NCBI RefSeq assembly: GCF_019656655.1
Contig: NZ_BPMV01000001.1
Coordinates: forward strand, 806,001-870,000
Length of the DNA: 64,000 bases
Reading direction: 5' to 3'
DNA from: Tsukamurella sp. TY48
GTDB lineage: Bacteria > Actinomycetota > Actinomycetes > Mycobacteriales > Mycobacteriaceae
Part shown: one piece after another, positions 17,132-25,698 of the stretch
Layout: the number at the start of each line of letters is the position of its first letter
How positions within the stretch are numbered: position 1 is the first letter of the stretch
Translations under genes and position numbers: made by a program
Notes under the pieces: model-generated
Database searches by the model: none
Seen by the model: only the letters and a program-made list of their open reading frames with translations
What the model was told of the DNA's origin: nothing

Positions 17132-18403
17132 ATGAACGCAACGCTTCGCCCGCTCGCACTCTCCGAGCGCGGTTTCGTGGGCCCGTACCCGACCACGGTC
17201 GCCTTCGAGCTCACGCTGCGCGGCGATCTGGATCTGGCCGCCCTCAGCGATGCGCTCACCGCGCTGCGCGGCACTCACCCCGCCCTCGACGCCGCCGTGG
17301 TCGCCGACGGCGCGGACTTCGCCTTCGTCGTGCCCGCGGAGGCGACCGGTGCGGCGCTCACGGTGGACCGGGTGGACACCCTCCCGGAGATCGCGGTGCC
17401 GCCGCTGGTCGACCCGGGGGTGGCCCTGGGCCGGCTGCACGTGGTGACCGCGGGCGACCGGCACCGGGTCTCGCTCGCGATCAACCACGCGCTGGGCGAC
17501 GGCACCTACCTGTTCACCCTGTTCTCGCAACTGTTCGCGCACTACACCGCCCTGGTCCGCACCGGCGGCCTCGATGCGGCCCGCCCGCAGGAGTTCCCGT
17601 CCTCGGCGCAGGAGATCCTGCGTGAGGTCGCCACCGTCGCCGATACCGGACGCGAGCGGCTCGACGGCATCCGCTGGTACGGCGCGGCTCCCACGCTGGA
17701 CGCCGACGGTGCGCCGGCCGCGCCGCGCCTGCCCGAGGTGGCCTCGCTCCGCTTCTCCGAGGACGTGACCGCCGGTTTCGCGGCCGCGGCCAGCGGCGTG
17801 GGCATGAACGCACTGCTCTCCGGTGTGCTGCTGTGTGCCGAGCGGGTCGGATTCCTCGACGCCGATCCGGCGGAGTCGATCCGGATCGGCGCGATGACCC
17901 TGGCCGATATGCGACGCCGGATCCAGCCGGCGCTAGCGGCCACCGCGGTCACCAACTTCGTCGGGGCGTCCTTCGCCGCGCCCGAGCTGACCGCCCTCGC
18001 CGATCCGATCGCCGTGGGCGCCGCGATCGCCGACACCGTGCGCGCCGATGTCGCCGCGGGACGCAGCCTGGCCGTGCTCGCCGCACCCGCTCCCCCCGGC
18101 CCCGCGGAGCCGCCCGTGGTGCTCAGCAACCTCGGCGCCCTCGCCCTGGACCTTCCCGACACCGTGGAGGCCGAGCACCTGCGCCCGCTCATGTCGATGG
18201 ATTCCGCCGGACTGCACGGCCCCGCCGGGCAACGGCGACCATCGCCCTCGGCCACGATCTTCCAGGCCTCCACCTTCCAGGGCCGCCTGGGCATCGAGGC
18301 GATCACGCTGGGCGGCACCGCCTCCCCCGCCGCGCGGTCCGCGGTCGCCGACCGGATCGCCGCCCTCGTCCACGCCGCCGCCCGCCTCGCCCCCGCGGCC
18401 TGA
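17132..18403 (+). CDS. PapA5-like acyltransferase 1
   Basis: This 423-residue condensation-fold acyltransferase resembles PapA5. The N-terminal half aligns by eye with PapA5 (ELTLRGDLDLAALSDALTAL, then a HPALDA segment). The catalytic motif is NHALGDG with His119 and Asp123; the first His of the canonical HHxxxDG is Asn. The C half keeps the AVTNFVGASFAAPEL and FQGRLGIEAITLGG strands of the PapA_C region. PapA5 transfers acyl chains from a carrier or CoA to hydroxyls of a lipid. The substrate here is unknown. It is the first gene of a six-gene coupled cluster, preceded by an AT-rich gap with inverted repeats. Confidence 0.85.
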   Translation: MNATLRPLALSERGFVGPYPTTVAFELTLRGDLDLAALSDALTALRGTHPALDAAVVADGADFAFVVPAEATGAALTVDRVDTLPEIAVPPLVDPGVALGRLHVVTAGDRHRVSLAINHALGDGTYLFTLFSQLFAHYTALVRTGGLDAARPQEFPSSAQEILREVATVADTGRERLDGIRWYGAAPTLDADGAPAAPRLPEVASLRFSEDVTAGFAAAASGVGMNALLSGVLLCAERVGFLDADPAESIRIGAMTLADMRRRIQPALAATAVTNFVGASFAAPELTALADPIAVGAAIADTVRADVAAGRSLAVLAAPAPPGPAEPPVVLSNLGALALDLPDTVEAEHLRPLMSMDSAGLHGPAGQRRPSPSATIFQASTFQGRLGIEAITLGGTASPAARSAVADRIAALVHAAARLAPAA

Positions 18404-18425
18404 CCGGATCGAACCAGGAGACGTC

Positions 18426-19715
18426 ATGCAGACCTACCGCGCACTCACCTTCTCGGAGGCCTCCTTCGTGCGGCCCACCTCCCGCGAGGTGATCGGCACC
18501 TCGTTCGAGCTGCGGGGCGCCGTGGACACCACCGCGCTGCGCGCCGCGTACGGCGCGCTTCTGGAGGAGTACCCCGTGCTGTCGGCGCGGATCGTGACCC
18601 TCGGCGGCAAGCCGCATTTCGCGCCGGGCGATGCGGCCGTGGCCGCCGCCATCGGGTTCCAGGACGTCTCCGCCCCGTGGTCCGGCTACGACCAGACGCC
18701 GCCGTGGTTCGTCGGCAGTGAGCAGCTGTCGGCGCTCACCCTGACCGGCCTCGGCGAGCGGTACCGGCTCACCCTGTGGGCCAGCCACGCCGCCACCGAC
18801 GGTTCCGGCATCGTCGCGATCTCGGTGCGGCTGTTCGAGCTGTACACGGCGTTCGCCAGCGGGGCGACGCCGATCGTGCGGCCCGCCCGCGATTTCCCGG
18901 CCGAGCCGCATCTGGTGATGGCGGCGCGCGGTCACATGCCCGGCGAGCTCGACTACGAGGAGCGTCTCGCGGGCACCCGCTGGCACGGCGCGGTCCCGGC
19001 CCCGGCGGACGAGGCTCCCGACGCTCCGGACGCCGACGATGCGCACCGCGTGCGGTTCGACGCCGCCGCCACCGCCGCCCTCGCCGCCGCCGCGCGGGCC
19101 CACGGCTTCTCCATCCACGCCCTGGTGAGCGGTCTCATCGCCCGTGCGGAACTGGCCGAATCCGAGGACGATTCGGCCCTGGCCCTGCTCACGCCGGTCG
19201 ATTTCCGCGGCCGCATCGAGCCGCCCATCCCGCTGCGCTCGGTGACCGCCCTGTGCGGGTTCTCCTACGTGGCCGTGCGCGACGATGCGGTGGAGGCGAT
19301 CGCCCGCATCGTGGCGGACACCATCCGCTCGGACGTCCGTGACGGCACCGTGCTGCGCACCGCCGTGAGCCCGATGCCCGACCTGGCCACCCGCCGCCAC
19401 GGCCCGCCGGTGCTGATCAGCAACCTCGGCGAATTCCCCGCCCTCCCCGTGCCCGCCGCCCTGGAGGTGCTCGACTTCCACTCGCAGATCGTGCGCAGCG
19501 CGGCAGGCATCCGCGAGCACGCCGCCACCTGGCAGGGCGACGGTGCCGCGCCGGTCCCGATCGGCTCGTCGTACCTGATCTCCACCTTCGGCGACCGGCT
19601 CTCGATCGAGATGCGGGTGCTGCCCGGCACTCTCGGCGACGAGGCCCGGACCCGGATCCTGCGCCGCATCGAGGCCGGCGCGCACGCGCTACTGGAACTC
19701 GGGACGGCCGCATGA
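18426..19715 (+). CDS. PapA5-like acyltransferase 2
   Basis: This 429-residue paralogue of the preceding gene has the same layout: SFELRGAVDTTALRAAYGALLEEYPVLSARI at the N-terminus and SHAATDGSG as the active-site motif (His121, Asp125; Ser in the first His position). It continues with ALLTPVDFRGRIEPPIP in the bridging region and STFGDRLSIEMRVLPGTL near the end. An AGGAG site precedes the ATG by 5 nt. It lies 22 bp after acyltransferase 1, and its stop overlaps the next start (ATGA). Divergence from its neighbours suggests a distinct acyl donor or hydroxyl target. Confidence 0.85.
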   Translation: MQTYRALTFSEASFVRPTSREVIGTSFELRGAVDTTALRAAYGALLEEYPVLSARIVTLGGKPHFAPGDAAVAAAIGFQDVSAPWSGYDQTPPWFVGSEQLSALTLTGLGERYRLTLWASHAATDGSGIVAISVRLFELYTAFASGATPIVRPARDFPAEPHLVMAARGHMPGELDYEERLAGTRWHGAVPAPADEAPDAPDADDAHRVRFDAAATAALAAAARAHGFSIHALVSGLIARAELAESEDDSALALLTPVDFRGRIEPPIPLRSVTALCGFSYVAVRDDAVEAIARIVADTIRSDVRDGTVLRTAVSPMPDLATRRHGPPVLISNLGEFPALPVPAALEVLDFHSQIVRSAAGIREHAATWQGDGAAPVPIGSSYLISTFGDRLSIEMRVLPGTLGDEARTRILRRIEAGAHALLELGTAA

Positions 19716-20407
19716 GCGTGCCCCTCGCCGACACCGAATCGCCGCCGGCCCCGCCGGTGGCGCTGCTGGTGGATGTCGCCATCCAGCTCGGTGTGTACTT
19801 CACGCTCCGCTACCTGGTGGGCGCGGGCCAGCTGGTGGCCCTCGTCACCGGCACCGCGCTGGTCGCCACCCGGATCCTGGTGCGCACCTTCCGCCGTCGC
19901 GCCACCGATCCGCTGGAGATCTTCACCCTCTCGCTGCTCACCTGCTCGATCATCGCCGCCGCCGTCTCCGGCAGCCCGCGGGTGATCCTGCTGGTGGAGA
20001 CCAGCATCGGCGGGCTGATGTTCGTGGCGATCGTCGCCGGGCTGGTGCTGCGCCGCCGCGCGGTGGCCACCCTGATCATGCGGCTCACCGTCCGCGGCGA
20101 CGCCGAGCGCGCCCAGGCCTGGAACCGCCGGGTGCGGGTGTCCCCCACCACTGTCCGGGCCGTCTCCGCCATCGATCCGCTGTGGCTGGTGGCCGTGGCC
20201 GTCAGCACCGGCGCCTCGGTCACCGCGGCGCTGGCCCTGCCGATCGACTACGCGGTGGTCGCCTGTCAGCTGATCCCCCTGCTGGTGGCCGTGCCGATCG
20301 CGCCGATCACCCTGTTGCTGCTCCGCCCCGTCCGGGCTGCGCTGGCAACCCCCGACCGTCCCCTGACCCCGTCACCGAAGAACGTCGAAAGGACGAACCG
20401 ATCATGA
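19712..20407 (+). CDS. VC0807-like membrane protein
   Basis: This 231-residue integral membrane protein has about six hydrophobic segments, among them LLVDVAIQLGVYFTLRYLV, LEIFTLSLLTCSIIAAAV, VAIVAGLVLR and the last IPLLVAVPIAPITLLLLRP. Positions such as RILVRTFRRRATDPLEIF recall the VC0807 family of unknown function. It is overlapped by 4 nt on both sides, by acyltransferase 2 and by the glycosyltransferase, so it is an integral member of the cluster. A role in anchoring the enzymes or exporting the product is only inference. Confidence 0.62.
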   Translation: MSVPLADTESPPAPPVALLVDVAIQLGVYFTLRYLVGAGQLVALVTGTALVATRILVRTFRRRATDPLEIFTLSLLTCSIIAAAVSGSPRVILLVETSIGGLMFVAIVAGLVLRRRAVATLIMRLTVRGDAERAQAWNRRVRVSPTTVRAVSAIDPLWLVAVAVSTGASVTAALALPIDYAVVACQLIPLLVAVPIAPITLLLLRPVRAALATPDRPLTPSPKNVERTNRS

Positions 20408-21792
20408 AGGTGTGCATCCTCGCCATGGGCAGCCGAGGCGATGTCCAGCCGACGATCGCGATCGGGCTTGCCCTGAAGAATCGCGGACACGATGTGACGA
20501 TCGCCGCCATGGGCGATCCGCTGGTGAAGCTGATCCGCTCCGCGGGCCTGGAAGGGCACCGGCTCAACGAGATCGTGCCCGACTACGACGACGACTACCG
20601 CGAGGTGATCCACCGGCCGGTGGAGCGGATGCGTGCCTACGGCCGCTTCCTGGTGCGCAACATCGCCACCATCTCGCACGAGATCGAGACCGTGTGCCGA
20701 GACGCCGATGTGGTGCTCACCCACTCGGACGCCGTGGATTTCGCGCTGCCCGTCACCCGCCGCACCGGCGCCTCGATCATCAGCTACCGGTTCTTCCCGG
20801 GCACCACCAACAGCGTGTACCCGATGACCCAGTACACGCCCGCCGGTCTCACCAGCGATGTGCTCTCGCGGTCGCCGCGGATGGTCAAGCGCGCCACCTG
20901 GGCCCTGGGCGATTCCTTCACCTGGACGCACGTGCGGCACGCGGTGAACTTCCACCGCATGTCGATCGGCGAGGCGCCGTACCGGTCGCGTCGCGCGAAG
21001 AACCGGGACGCGAACGAGATCGTGGACCTGCAGCTCTACGATCCCGCCCTCACGCCCGATCTGGTGCCCGAGTTCAGCCGCACCCGGCCGATGCTCGGCT
21101 TCCTGGAGGTCCCGTCGGACGCGTGGTTGCGCGAGGGCAAGCAGACCCGCACCGACGCCGACCTGATGCGCTGGATCAAGGAGGGCGACGCACCGATCTA
21201 CTGGGGCTTCGGCAGCATGCGCATCGCCGACCCCGATGAGAAGGCCCGCATCTTCGCGCAGGTGTGCAAGGAACGCGGCCGCCGCGGACTCATCGTGGCC
21301 GGGTGGAGCGATCTCCAGGGCGCCGATCTCGGCGATCACATCCGCGTGGTCGACGAGGTCGTTCACTCGGAGGTGTTGCCGCACTGCGCCGCCGCCGTGC
21401 ATCACGGCGGCGCCGGCACCACCGCGGCATCGCTGCGCGCGGGACTGCCCACGCTGATCTGCCCGGTGCTCGCCGATCAGCCCTTCTGGGGCGCGCGGGT
21501 CACCGATCTGGGCGTGGGCGCGTGCCTGCCGATGCGCAGCATGACCCCGGAGCGCCTGCACGCGGCCTTCGACAAGCTGCTCGATCCCGCGACCCGGCGG
21601 CGCGCGCAGCGCACCTCGTCGCTGATCGACCTGGGCGACATCCCCGCCCGCCGGGCCGCGCTGATCATCGAGTCCATCGCCGAGGACGACGGGGTCGATG
21701 TGACGGGCCGGCTGGTGGACACCATCTCCGCCCCCGCCACCGTCGATTTCGCCGCCCCGGCGGCGCTGCCGCTGGAAGCCATGGAGGTGTGA
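20404..21792 (+). CDS. GT1-family (UGT/MurG-fold) glycosyltransferase
   Basis: This glycosyltransferase (462 residues) has the sterol-glucosyltransferase/Rv1524-like architecture. The acceptor domain opens with MKVCILAMGSRGDVQPTIAI. The donor domain carries the sugar-nucleotide motif HHGGAGTTAASLRAGLPTL at about residues 333-351 and ends in the DQPFWG signature. Relatives glucosylate or rhamnosylate lipid acceptors from nucleotide sugars in the cytoplasm, including mycobacterial glycopeptidolipid enzymes. It sits in the middle of four acyltransferases with ATGA coupling upstream and a 1-nt gap downstream. That suggests sugar addition to the same acylated product. Donor and acceptor are not predictable. 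Confidence 0.88.
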   Translation: MKVCILAMGSRGDVQPTIAIGLALKNRGHDVTIAAMGDPLVKLIRSAGLEGHRLNEIVPDYDDDYREVIHRPVERMRAYGRFLVRNIATISHEIETVCRDADVVLTHSDAVDFALPVTRRTGASIISYRFFPGTTNSVYPMTQYTPAGLTSDVLSRSPRMVKRATWALGDSFTWTHVRHAVNFHRMSIGEAPYRSRRAKNRDANEIVDLQLYDPALTPDLVPEFSRTRPMLGFLEVPSDAWLREGKQTRTDADLMRWIKEGDAPIYWGFGSMRIADPDEKARIFAQVCKERGRRGLIVAGWSDLQGADLGDHIRVVDEVVHSEVLPHCAAAVHHGGAGTTAASLRAGLPTLICPVLADQPFWGARVTDLGVGACLPMRSMTPERLHAAFDKLLDPATRRRAQRTSSLIDLGDIPARRAALIIESIAEDDGVDVTGRLVDTISAPATVDFAAPAALPLEAMEV

Positions 21793-21793
21793 G

Positions 21794-23053
21794 ATGTCCC
21801 GTCGTGCACTGACTCCGCTGGAGGTGCCGTACGTCGTCACCAACACCACCTCCAGCGGCAGCTTCATCGCCCGCGGGCCGATCGACGCCGATCGGCTGGC
21901 CGCGGCGTACGCGGCCCTGCGCCGCGAGTACCCCGAGCTGACCGGCCGGATCGAGGCCACGGCCTTCGGTTTCGACCTCGTGACACCCGATGTACCGCTC
22001 GACGAGGCGAGCGCCCCGGTGATCGTCGAACAGCGCCCGTTCGCCGCGGGTGATGTGGCGCTCGGCGTGCAGCCCGACGAGGCGCTCGCCGCCGTGCAAC
22101 TGGTCTCCGACGGCGACCTGCACCGGGTGACCCTCGGGGTGAACCACGCCGTGGCCGACGGTGCGCACGCGCTGTTCCTGAATCTGCGCCTGTGGCAGCT
22201 GTACACCGATCCCGCCGCGTACGCGGGCCCGGTGACTGATCTTCCGGCCGGCCCCCTCGATCTCGCGGACCGGTTGGGCACCTCGGGCGCACCCGGGCAG
22301 TTCACCGCTGTGGCCGTCGAGTCGGCCGGCGTCGTGCCCACCCCCGCGGCGGTGGACGACGGGATATTCGGGTTCGAGCGGATCCGGATCGACGAGGCCG
22401 CCACCGCCGCGGTGCGGCAGCGCGCCAAGGCGGCCGGGGTCAGCGTGCACGGCCTGCTCGCCGGACTCATCGTGACCGCCGAACGCGCCGAACTCGACCG
22501 TCCCACCGACGAGGCCGTGAGCATGGCCGTCTTCAGCCCGGTGGACCTGCGCGGGCGCTGCGATCCGCCCGTCGAGGCCGCCGCGGTCACCAACTTCGCC
22601 GGCTCCTCGACCGCACCGGTCGCGGTGCGCGGAGATGCCGCCCCGGAGGAGATCGGCCGGATCGTGCTGGACCGGCTCAAGTCCGATCTCGCCGACGGCA
22701 CCGTGGTCGCCGCCCTCACCGGCGCGGCCGGCGTGCAGGTGACGGGCGGGGCGCCCGTGCGGCTGAGCAACATCGGCGCGATCCCCGCGCCCGCCGCACC
22801 CGAGGAGGTCACGGTGCTCGACTTCCACACCAGCTCCGAGGTCGATATCGACCGGGTGCGTGCGCTCGTACACAGCGCACCGCCCGAGGCGCTCGCCCCG
22901 CTCGTCGGATTGCACTACCACGCCCTCACCTTCGGTGGCCGCCTCTCGATCGAGCTGCGCTACGCCCCGGGCACCCTGAGCCCGGAGGCGGTGCAGCGCA
23001 TCCGCACCCGCATCGAGGCCGCACTCACCGCACCCGTCGGAGCCGCCGCATGA
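21794..23053 (+). CDS. PapA5-like acyltransferase 3
   Basis: This 419-residue member of the same family has GSFIARGPIDADRLAAAYAALRREYPELTGRIE at the start. The catalytic motif is NHAVADG (His118, Asp122), followed by FSPVDLRGRCDPPVEAAAVTNFAGSS and a C-terminal LTFGGRLSIELRYAPGTL. It is closest in layout to acyltransferase 2, and the two share the PVDxRGR and RLSIE blocks, which points to duplication within the cluster. It begins 1 nt after the glycosyltransferase stop and overlaps acyltransferase 4 by 4 nt. Confidence 0.85.
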   Translation: MSRRALTPLEVPYVVTNTTSSGSFIARGPIDADRLAAAYAALRREYPELTGRIEATAFGFDLVTPDVPLDEASAPVIVEQRPFAAGDVALGVQPDEALAAVQLVSDGDLHRVTLGVNHAVADGAHALFLNLRLWQLYTDPAAYAGPVTDLPAGPLDLADRLGTSGAPGQFTAVAVESAGVVPTPAAVDDGIFGFERIRIDEAATAAVRQRAKAAGVSVHGLLAGLIVTAERAELDRPTDEAVSMAVFSPVDLRGRCDPPVEAAAVTNFAGSSTAPVAVRGDAAPEEIGRIVLDRLKSDLADGTVVAALTGAAGVQVTGGAPVRLSNIGAIPAPAAPEEVTVLDFHTSSEVDIDRVRALVHSAPPEALAPLVGLHYHALTFGGRLSIELRYAPGTLSPEAVQRIRTRIEAALTAPVGAAA

Positions 23054-24345
23054 CCGACGATTCCGCCGATCTGCTCGCCTTCGTCGATCAGGGCGCTGCA
23101 GCGGGAACCCGCGCCACCGGCCGCAATTCCCTGATCCAGATCGTCTGGGTGTACGACCACGGCGTGAACCTCGAAGGCCTGGAGGAGTTCCGCCGGTCCC
23201 TCACCCGCGGCCTGCTGGGCCGCCGGGTGACGGCATCGCCCCTGCCCTTCGGGCGGGACCGCTGGGTTGCCAGCACCGCGGCGGCGCAGATCTCCGTGGC
23301 CGCGCAGCCCCGTCCGCGGGAGGAGATCGACGCCTGGGTGGACCGGCGCGCCGCGGTACCCATCGACCCGTGGTCCGGCCCCGGCTGGCACCTCGGAGTC
23401 CTCCCGCTGACCGACGGCGGATCCGCTGTGACGCTGGTGGTCTCGCACGTCCTCGCCGACGGTGTCGGCGCCGCCACCGCCGCCGCCGAGGCCGCACTGG
23501 GCGCCGCCCGCGAGCTCCCCTACCCGCGGGAGGCTCCGCCGCTGTGGCGGTCCATCCCCCGCGATGCCGCCCTGACCGCCCGGCAGATCCCGGCCGCGAT
23601 CCGGGCCGCCGCGGCCGCGTCCCGGCTGGCGAAGGGACGGCTGGCGCCCACGGGCACCGCGAAACCGCACCCCGTCGGGCCCGATCGGTGGACGGTCGCC
23701 CACCTGGACCGCGCCCTGCTCACCGAGCGGGCCGAGGCGCTGGGCGGCACCGAGACCACCCTGCTGTTCGGGGTCACCGCGGCGATCGCCTCGACGCTCG
23801 GCTGGGTACAACCCGCCGACGGCGCCGCCGTCCTCGGCCTGTCCGTGAACCGGCGCACCGACGGGGACCTGCGGGGCAACGCGATCGTCGACGCCGAGCT
23901 CACCGTGGACCCCGCCGCGGGCCCCGAGGGCATCGCCGCGCTGCGCGGCACCGTGAAGCGGTTGCTGGCCGGGCTCGGGGACGGAGGCCGGTTCGACGTC
24001 TTCGGCCCGCTGATCACGCTGCTGCCGCGCCGCACGCTCGCCGCACTGATCGACGCGCCACCGGACCCCGCGCGCCCGGTGACCACGTGCGCCGGGGTGG
24101 GGGCGCTGCCCGCCCCCGTGCGCTCGCCGGACGGCACGCCCGCGGACCGCGCCTGGTTCCGCCTGGCCTGGTCCGATCTGCCGGGGCGGGAGACGGGACC
24201 GCGTCCGCCGTACTTGTACGTGGGCTGGACCGGAACCGACGACGAGATGTCCGTGTTCGCCGCGACCAACCTGGCGACGGCGGAGGATCTGCCCGGGGTC
24301 GTCGACGATGCGGTGGCGAAATTGGTGCACCGCTCCCCCGTCTGA
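23050..24345 (+). CDS. Divergent condensation-fold acyltransferase 4
   Basis: This 431-residue protein has SHVLADGVGA as its active-site motif (His133, Asp137), but the rest differs from the other three. It lacks the PVDxRGR block and instead has LSVNRRTDGDLRGNAIVDAEL, reminiscent of the bridging region in wax-ester-synthase-like or NRPS condensation folds. It is probably an acyltransferase with its own substrate. The start overlaps the previous stop (ATGA). It is the last gene of the cluster, with 37 bp to sseA and no evident terminator. Confidence 0.72.
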   Translation: MTDDSADLLAFVDQGAAAGTRATGRNSLIQIVWVYDHGVNLEGLEEFRRSLTRGLLGRRVTASPLPFGRDRWVASTAAAQISVAAQPRPREEIDAWVDRRAAVPIDPWSGPGWHLGVLPLTDGGSAVTLVVSHVLADGVGAATAAAEAALGAARELPYPREAPPLWRSIPRDAALTARQIPAAIRAAAAASRLAKGRLAPTGTAKPHPVGPDRWTVAHLDRALLTERAEALGGTETTLLFGVTAAIASTLGWVQPADGAAVLGLSVNRRTDGDLRGNAIVDAELTVDPAAGPEGIAALRGTVKRLLAGLGDGGRFDVFGPLITLLPRRTLAALIDAPPDPARPVTTCAGVGALPAPVRSPDGTPADRAWFRLAWSDLPGRETGPRPPYLYVGWTGTDDEMSVFAATNLATAEDLPGVVDDAVAKLVHRSPV

Positions 24346-24382
24346 GCCGACACCGGTCCCGCGCGACCGCTAGGCTTGCCGC

Positions 24383-25276
24383 GTGGCCATCGAGACCGAT
24401 CCCAGCCCCGAGCTGCAGGACTACGCGCACCCCGAACGCCTCGTCACCGCCGATTGGCTGAGCGGGCACCTCGGTGTGCCGGGCCTGAAGGTGATCGAGT
24501 CCGATGAGGACGTGCTGCTCTACGACATCGGGCACATCCCGACCGCGCAGAAGGTGGACTGGCACCTGCACCTCAACGACGCCGTCACGCGCGACTACAT
24601 CGACGGCGCGGCGTTCGCGGAACTGATGCGCGCCAAGGGCATCAGCCGCGACGACACCGTGGTGATCTACGGCGACAAGTCGAACTGGTGGGCCGCCTAC
24701 GCGCTGTGGGTGTTCACCCTGTTCGGCCATCCGGACGTGCGCTTGCTCGACGGTGGCCGTGATCTGTGGATCAGCGACGGCCGCGATGTCTCGCTGGACC
24801 GCCCGGACTATCCGCGCAGCGACTACCCCGTGGTCGAGCGCGACGACGCCGCGATCCGCGCCTTCGCCGACGAGGTGCGCGCCGATCTCGGTACCCGCGC
24901 CCTGGTCGATGTGCGCTCGCCGCAGGAGTACACCGGCGAGCGCACCCACATGCCCGATTACCCGGAGGAGGGCGCCCTGCGCGGCGGGCACATCCCGACC
25001 GCGGTGTCGATCCCGTGGGCCAAGGCCGCGCGGTCGGACGGCCGGTTCCTGCCGCACGCCGAACTGACCGAGGTCTACGCGGATCTCGATCCGCAGGCGC
25101 CCGTCACGGCCTACTGCCGGATCGGCGAGCGGTCGAGCCACACCTGGTTCGTCCTCACGCATCTGCTGGGCTTCGCGGATGTGAAGAACTACGACGGCTC
25201 CTGGACGGAGTGGGGCAACACCGTGCGTGCGCCGATCGCGCGCGGCGAAGAGCCGGGCCCCGTCCCGAGCGCGTGA
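24383..25276 (+). CDS. sseA: Thiosulfate sulfurtransferase SseA
   Basis: This two-domain rhodanese (297 residues) transfers sulfane sulfur from thiosulfate to acceptors. The N-terminal domain ([18 protein letters not shown]) is inactive by pattern. The C-terminal domain carries the catalytic Cys245 in [15 protein letters not shown] and the substrate segment [11 protein letters not shown]. The start is GTG 24383. The sufE-like gene overlaps its stop by 4 nt (GTGA), as expected for a sulfur-relay pair. In M. tuberculosis sseA directly follows maf; here the acyltransferase/glycosyltransferase cluster lies between. Confidence 0.94.
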   Translation: MAIETDPSPELQDYAHPERLVTADWLSGHLGVPGLKVIESDEDVLLYDIGHIPTAQKVDWHLHLNDAVTRDYIDGAAFAELMRAKGISRDDTVVIYGDKSNWWAAYALWVFTLFGHPDVRLLDGGRDLWISDGRDVSLDRPDYPRSDYPVVERDDAAIRAFADEVRADLGTRALVDVRSPQEYTGERTHMPDYPEEGALRGGHIPTAVSIPWAKAARSDGRFLPHAELTEVYADLDPQAPVTAYCRIGERSSHTWFVLTHLLGFADVKNYDGSWTEWGNTVRAPIARGEEPGPVPSA

Positions 25277-25689
25277 GCAGCCTGCCCGCGCCGCTCGCGG
25301 AGATCGTCGACGACTTCGCCGGTCTGGGCGAGCAGGACCGGCTAGAACTGCTGCTCGAGTTCTCCCGCGAGCTGCCCGACCTGCCGGAGCACCTGACCGC
25401 GGCGGCCATGGAGCCGGTGCCCGAGTGCCAATCGCCGCTGTTCCTGGACGTCGACGCGTCCGATCCGGGCGCGGTGCGGCTGTACTTCAGCGCGCCGCCG
25501 GAGGCGCCCACCACCCGCGGTTTCGCGTCGATCCTGGCGCAGGGTCTGGACGGCCAGTCGGCGGCGGCCATCGCCGCCGTCCCCGACGATTTCCACCACG
25601 CGCTGGGGTTGGACTCCGTGGTCAGTCCGCTACGGCTGCGCGGTATGTCTGCCATGCTGTCCCGGATCAAGCGTCGCCTCGCGGCGTAG
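25273..25689 (+). CDS. SufE-like sulfur acceptor protein
   Basis: This 138-residue SufE-fold protein is predicted to accept or relay sulfur for Fe-S assembly or tRNA thiolation. The start [18 protein letters not shown], the exposed Cys52 in [10 protein letters not shown] and the end [19 protein letters not shown] match the family. The start is GTG 25273, overlapping the sseA stop. An orthologue follows sseA in M. tuberculosis (Rv3284). Only 9 bp separate it from the PapA2-like gene, which is an insertion relative to mycobacteria. Confidence 0.88.
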   Translation: MSSLPAPLAEIVDDFAGLGEQDRLELLLEFSRELPDLPEHLTAAAMEPVPECQSPLFLDVDASDPGAVRLYFSAPPEAPTTRGFASILAQGLDGQSAAAIAAVPDDFHHALGLDSVVSPLRLRGMSAMLSRIKRRLAA

Positions 25690-25698
25690 CGAGCCGCC

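Noticed and set aside
20266-22830. Very long open frame antisense to the glycosyltransferase and acyltransferase 3 genes
   Set aside because: It mirrors the codon bias of the genes on the other strand, has no domain and no ribosome-binding site. GC-rich DNA gives such shadow frames regularly.
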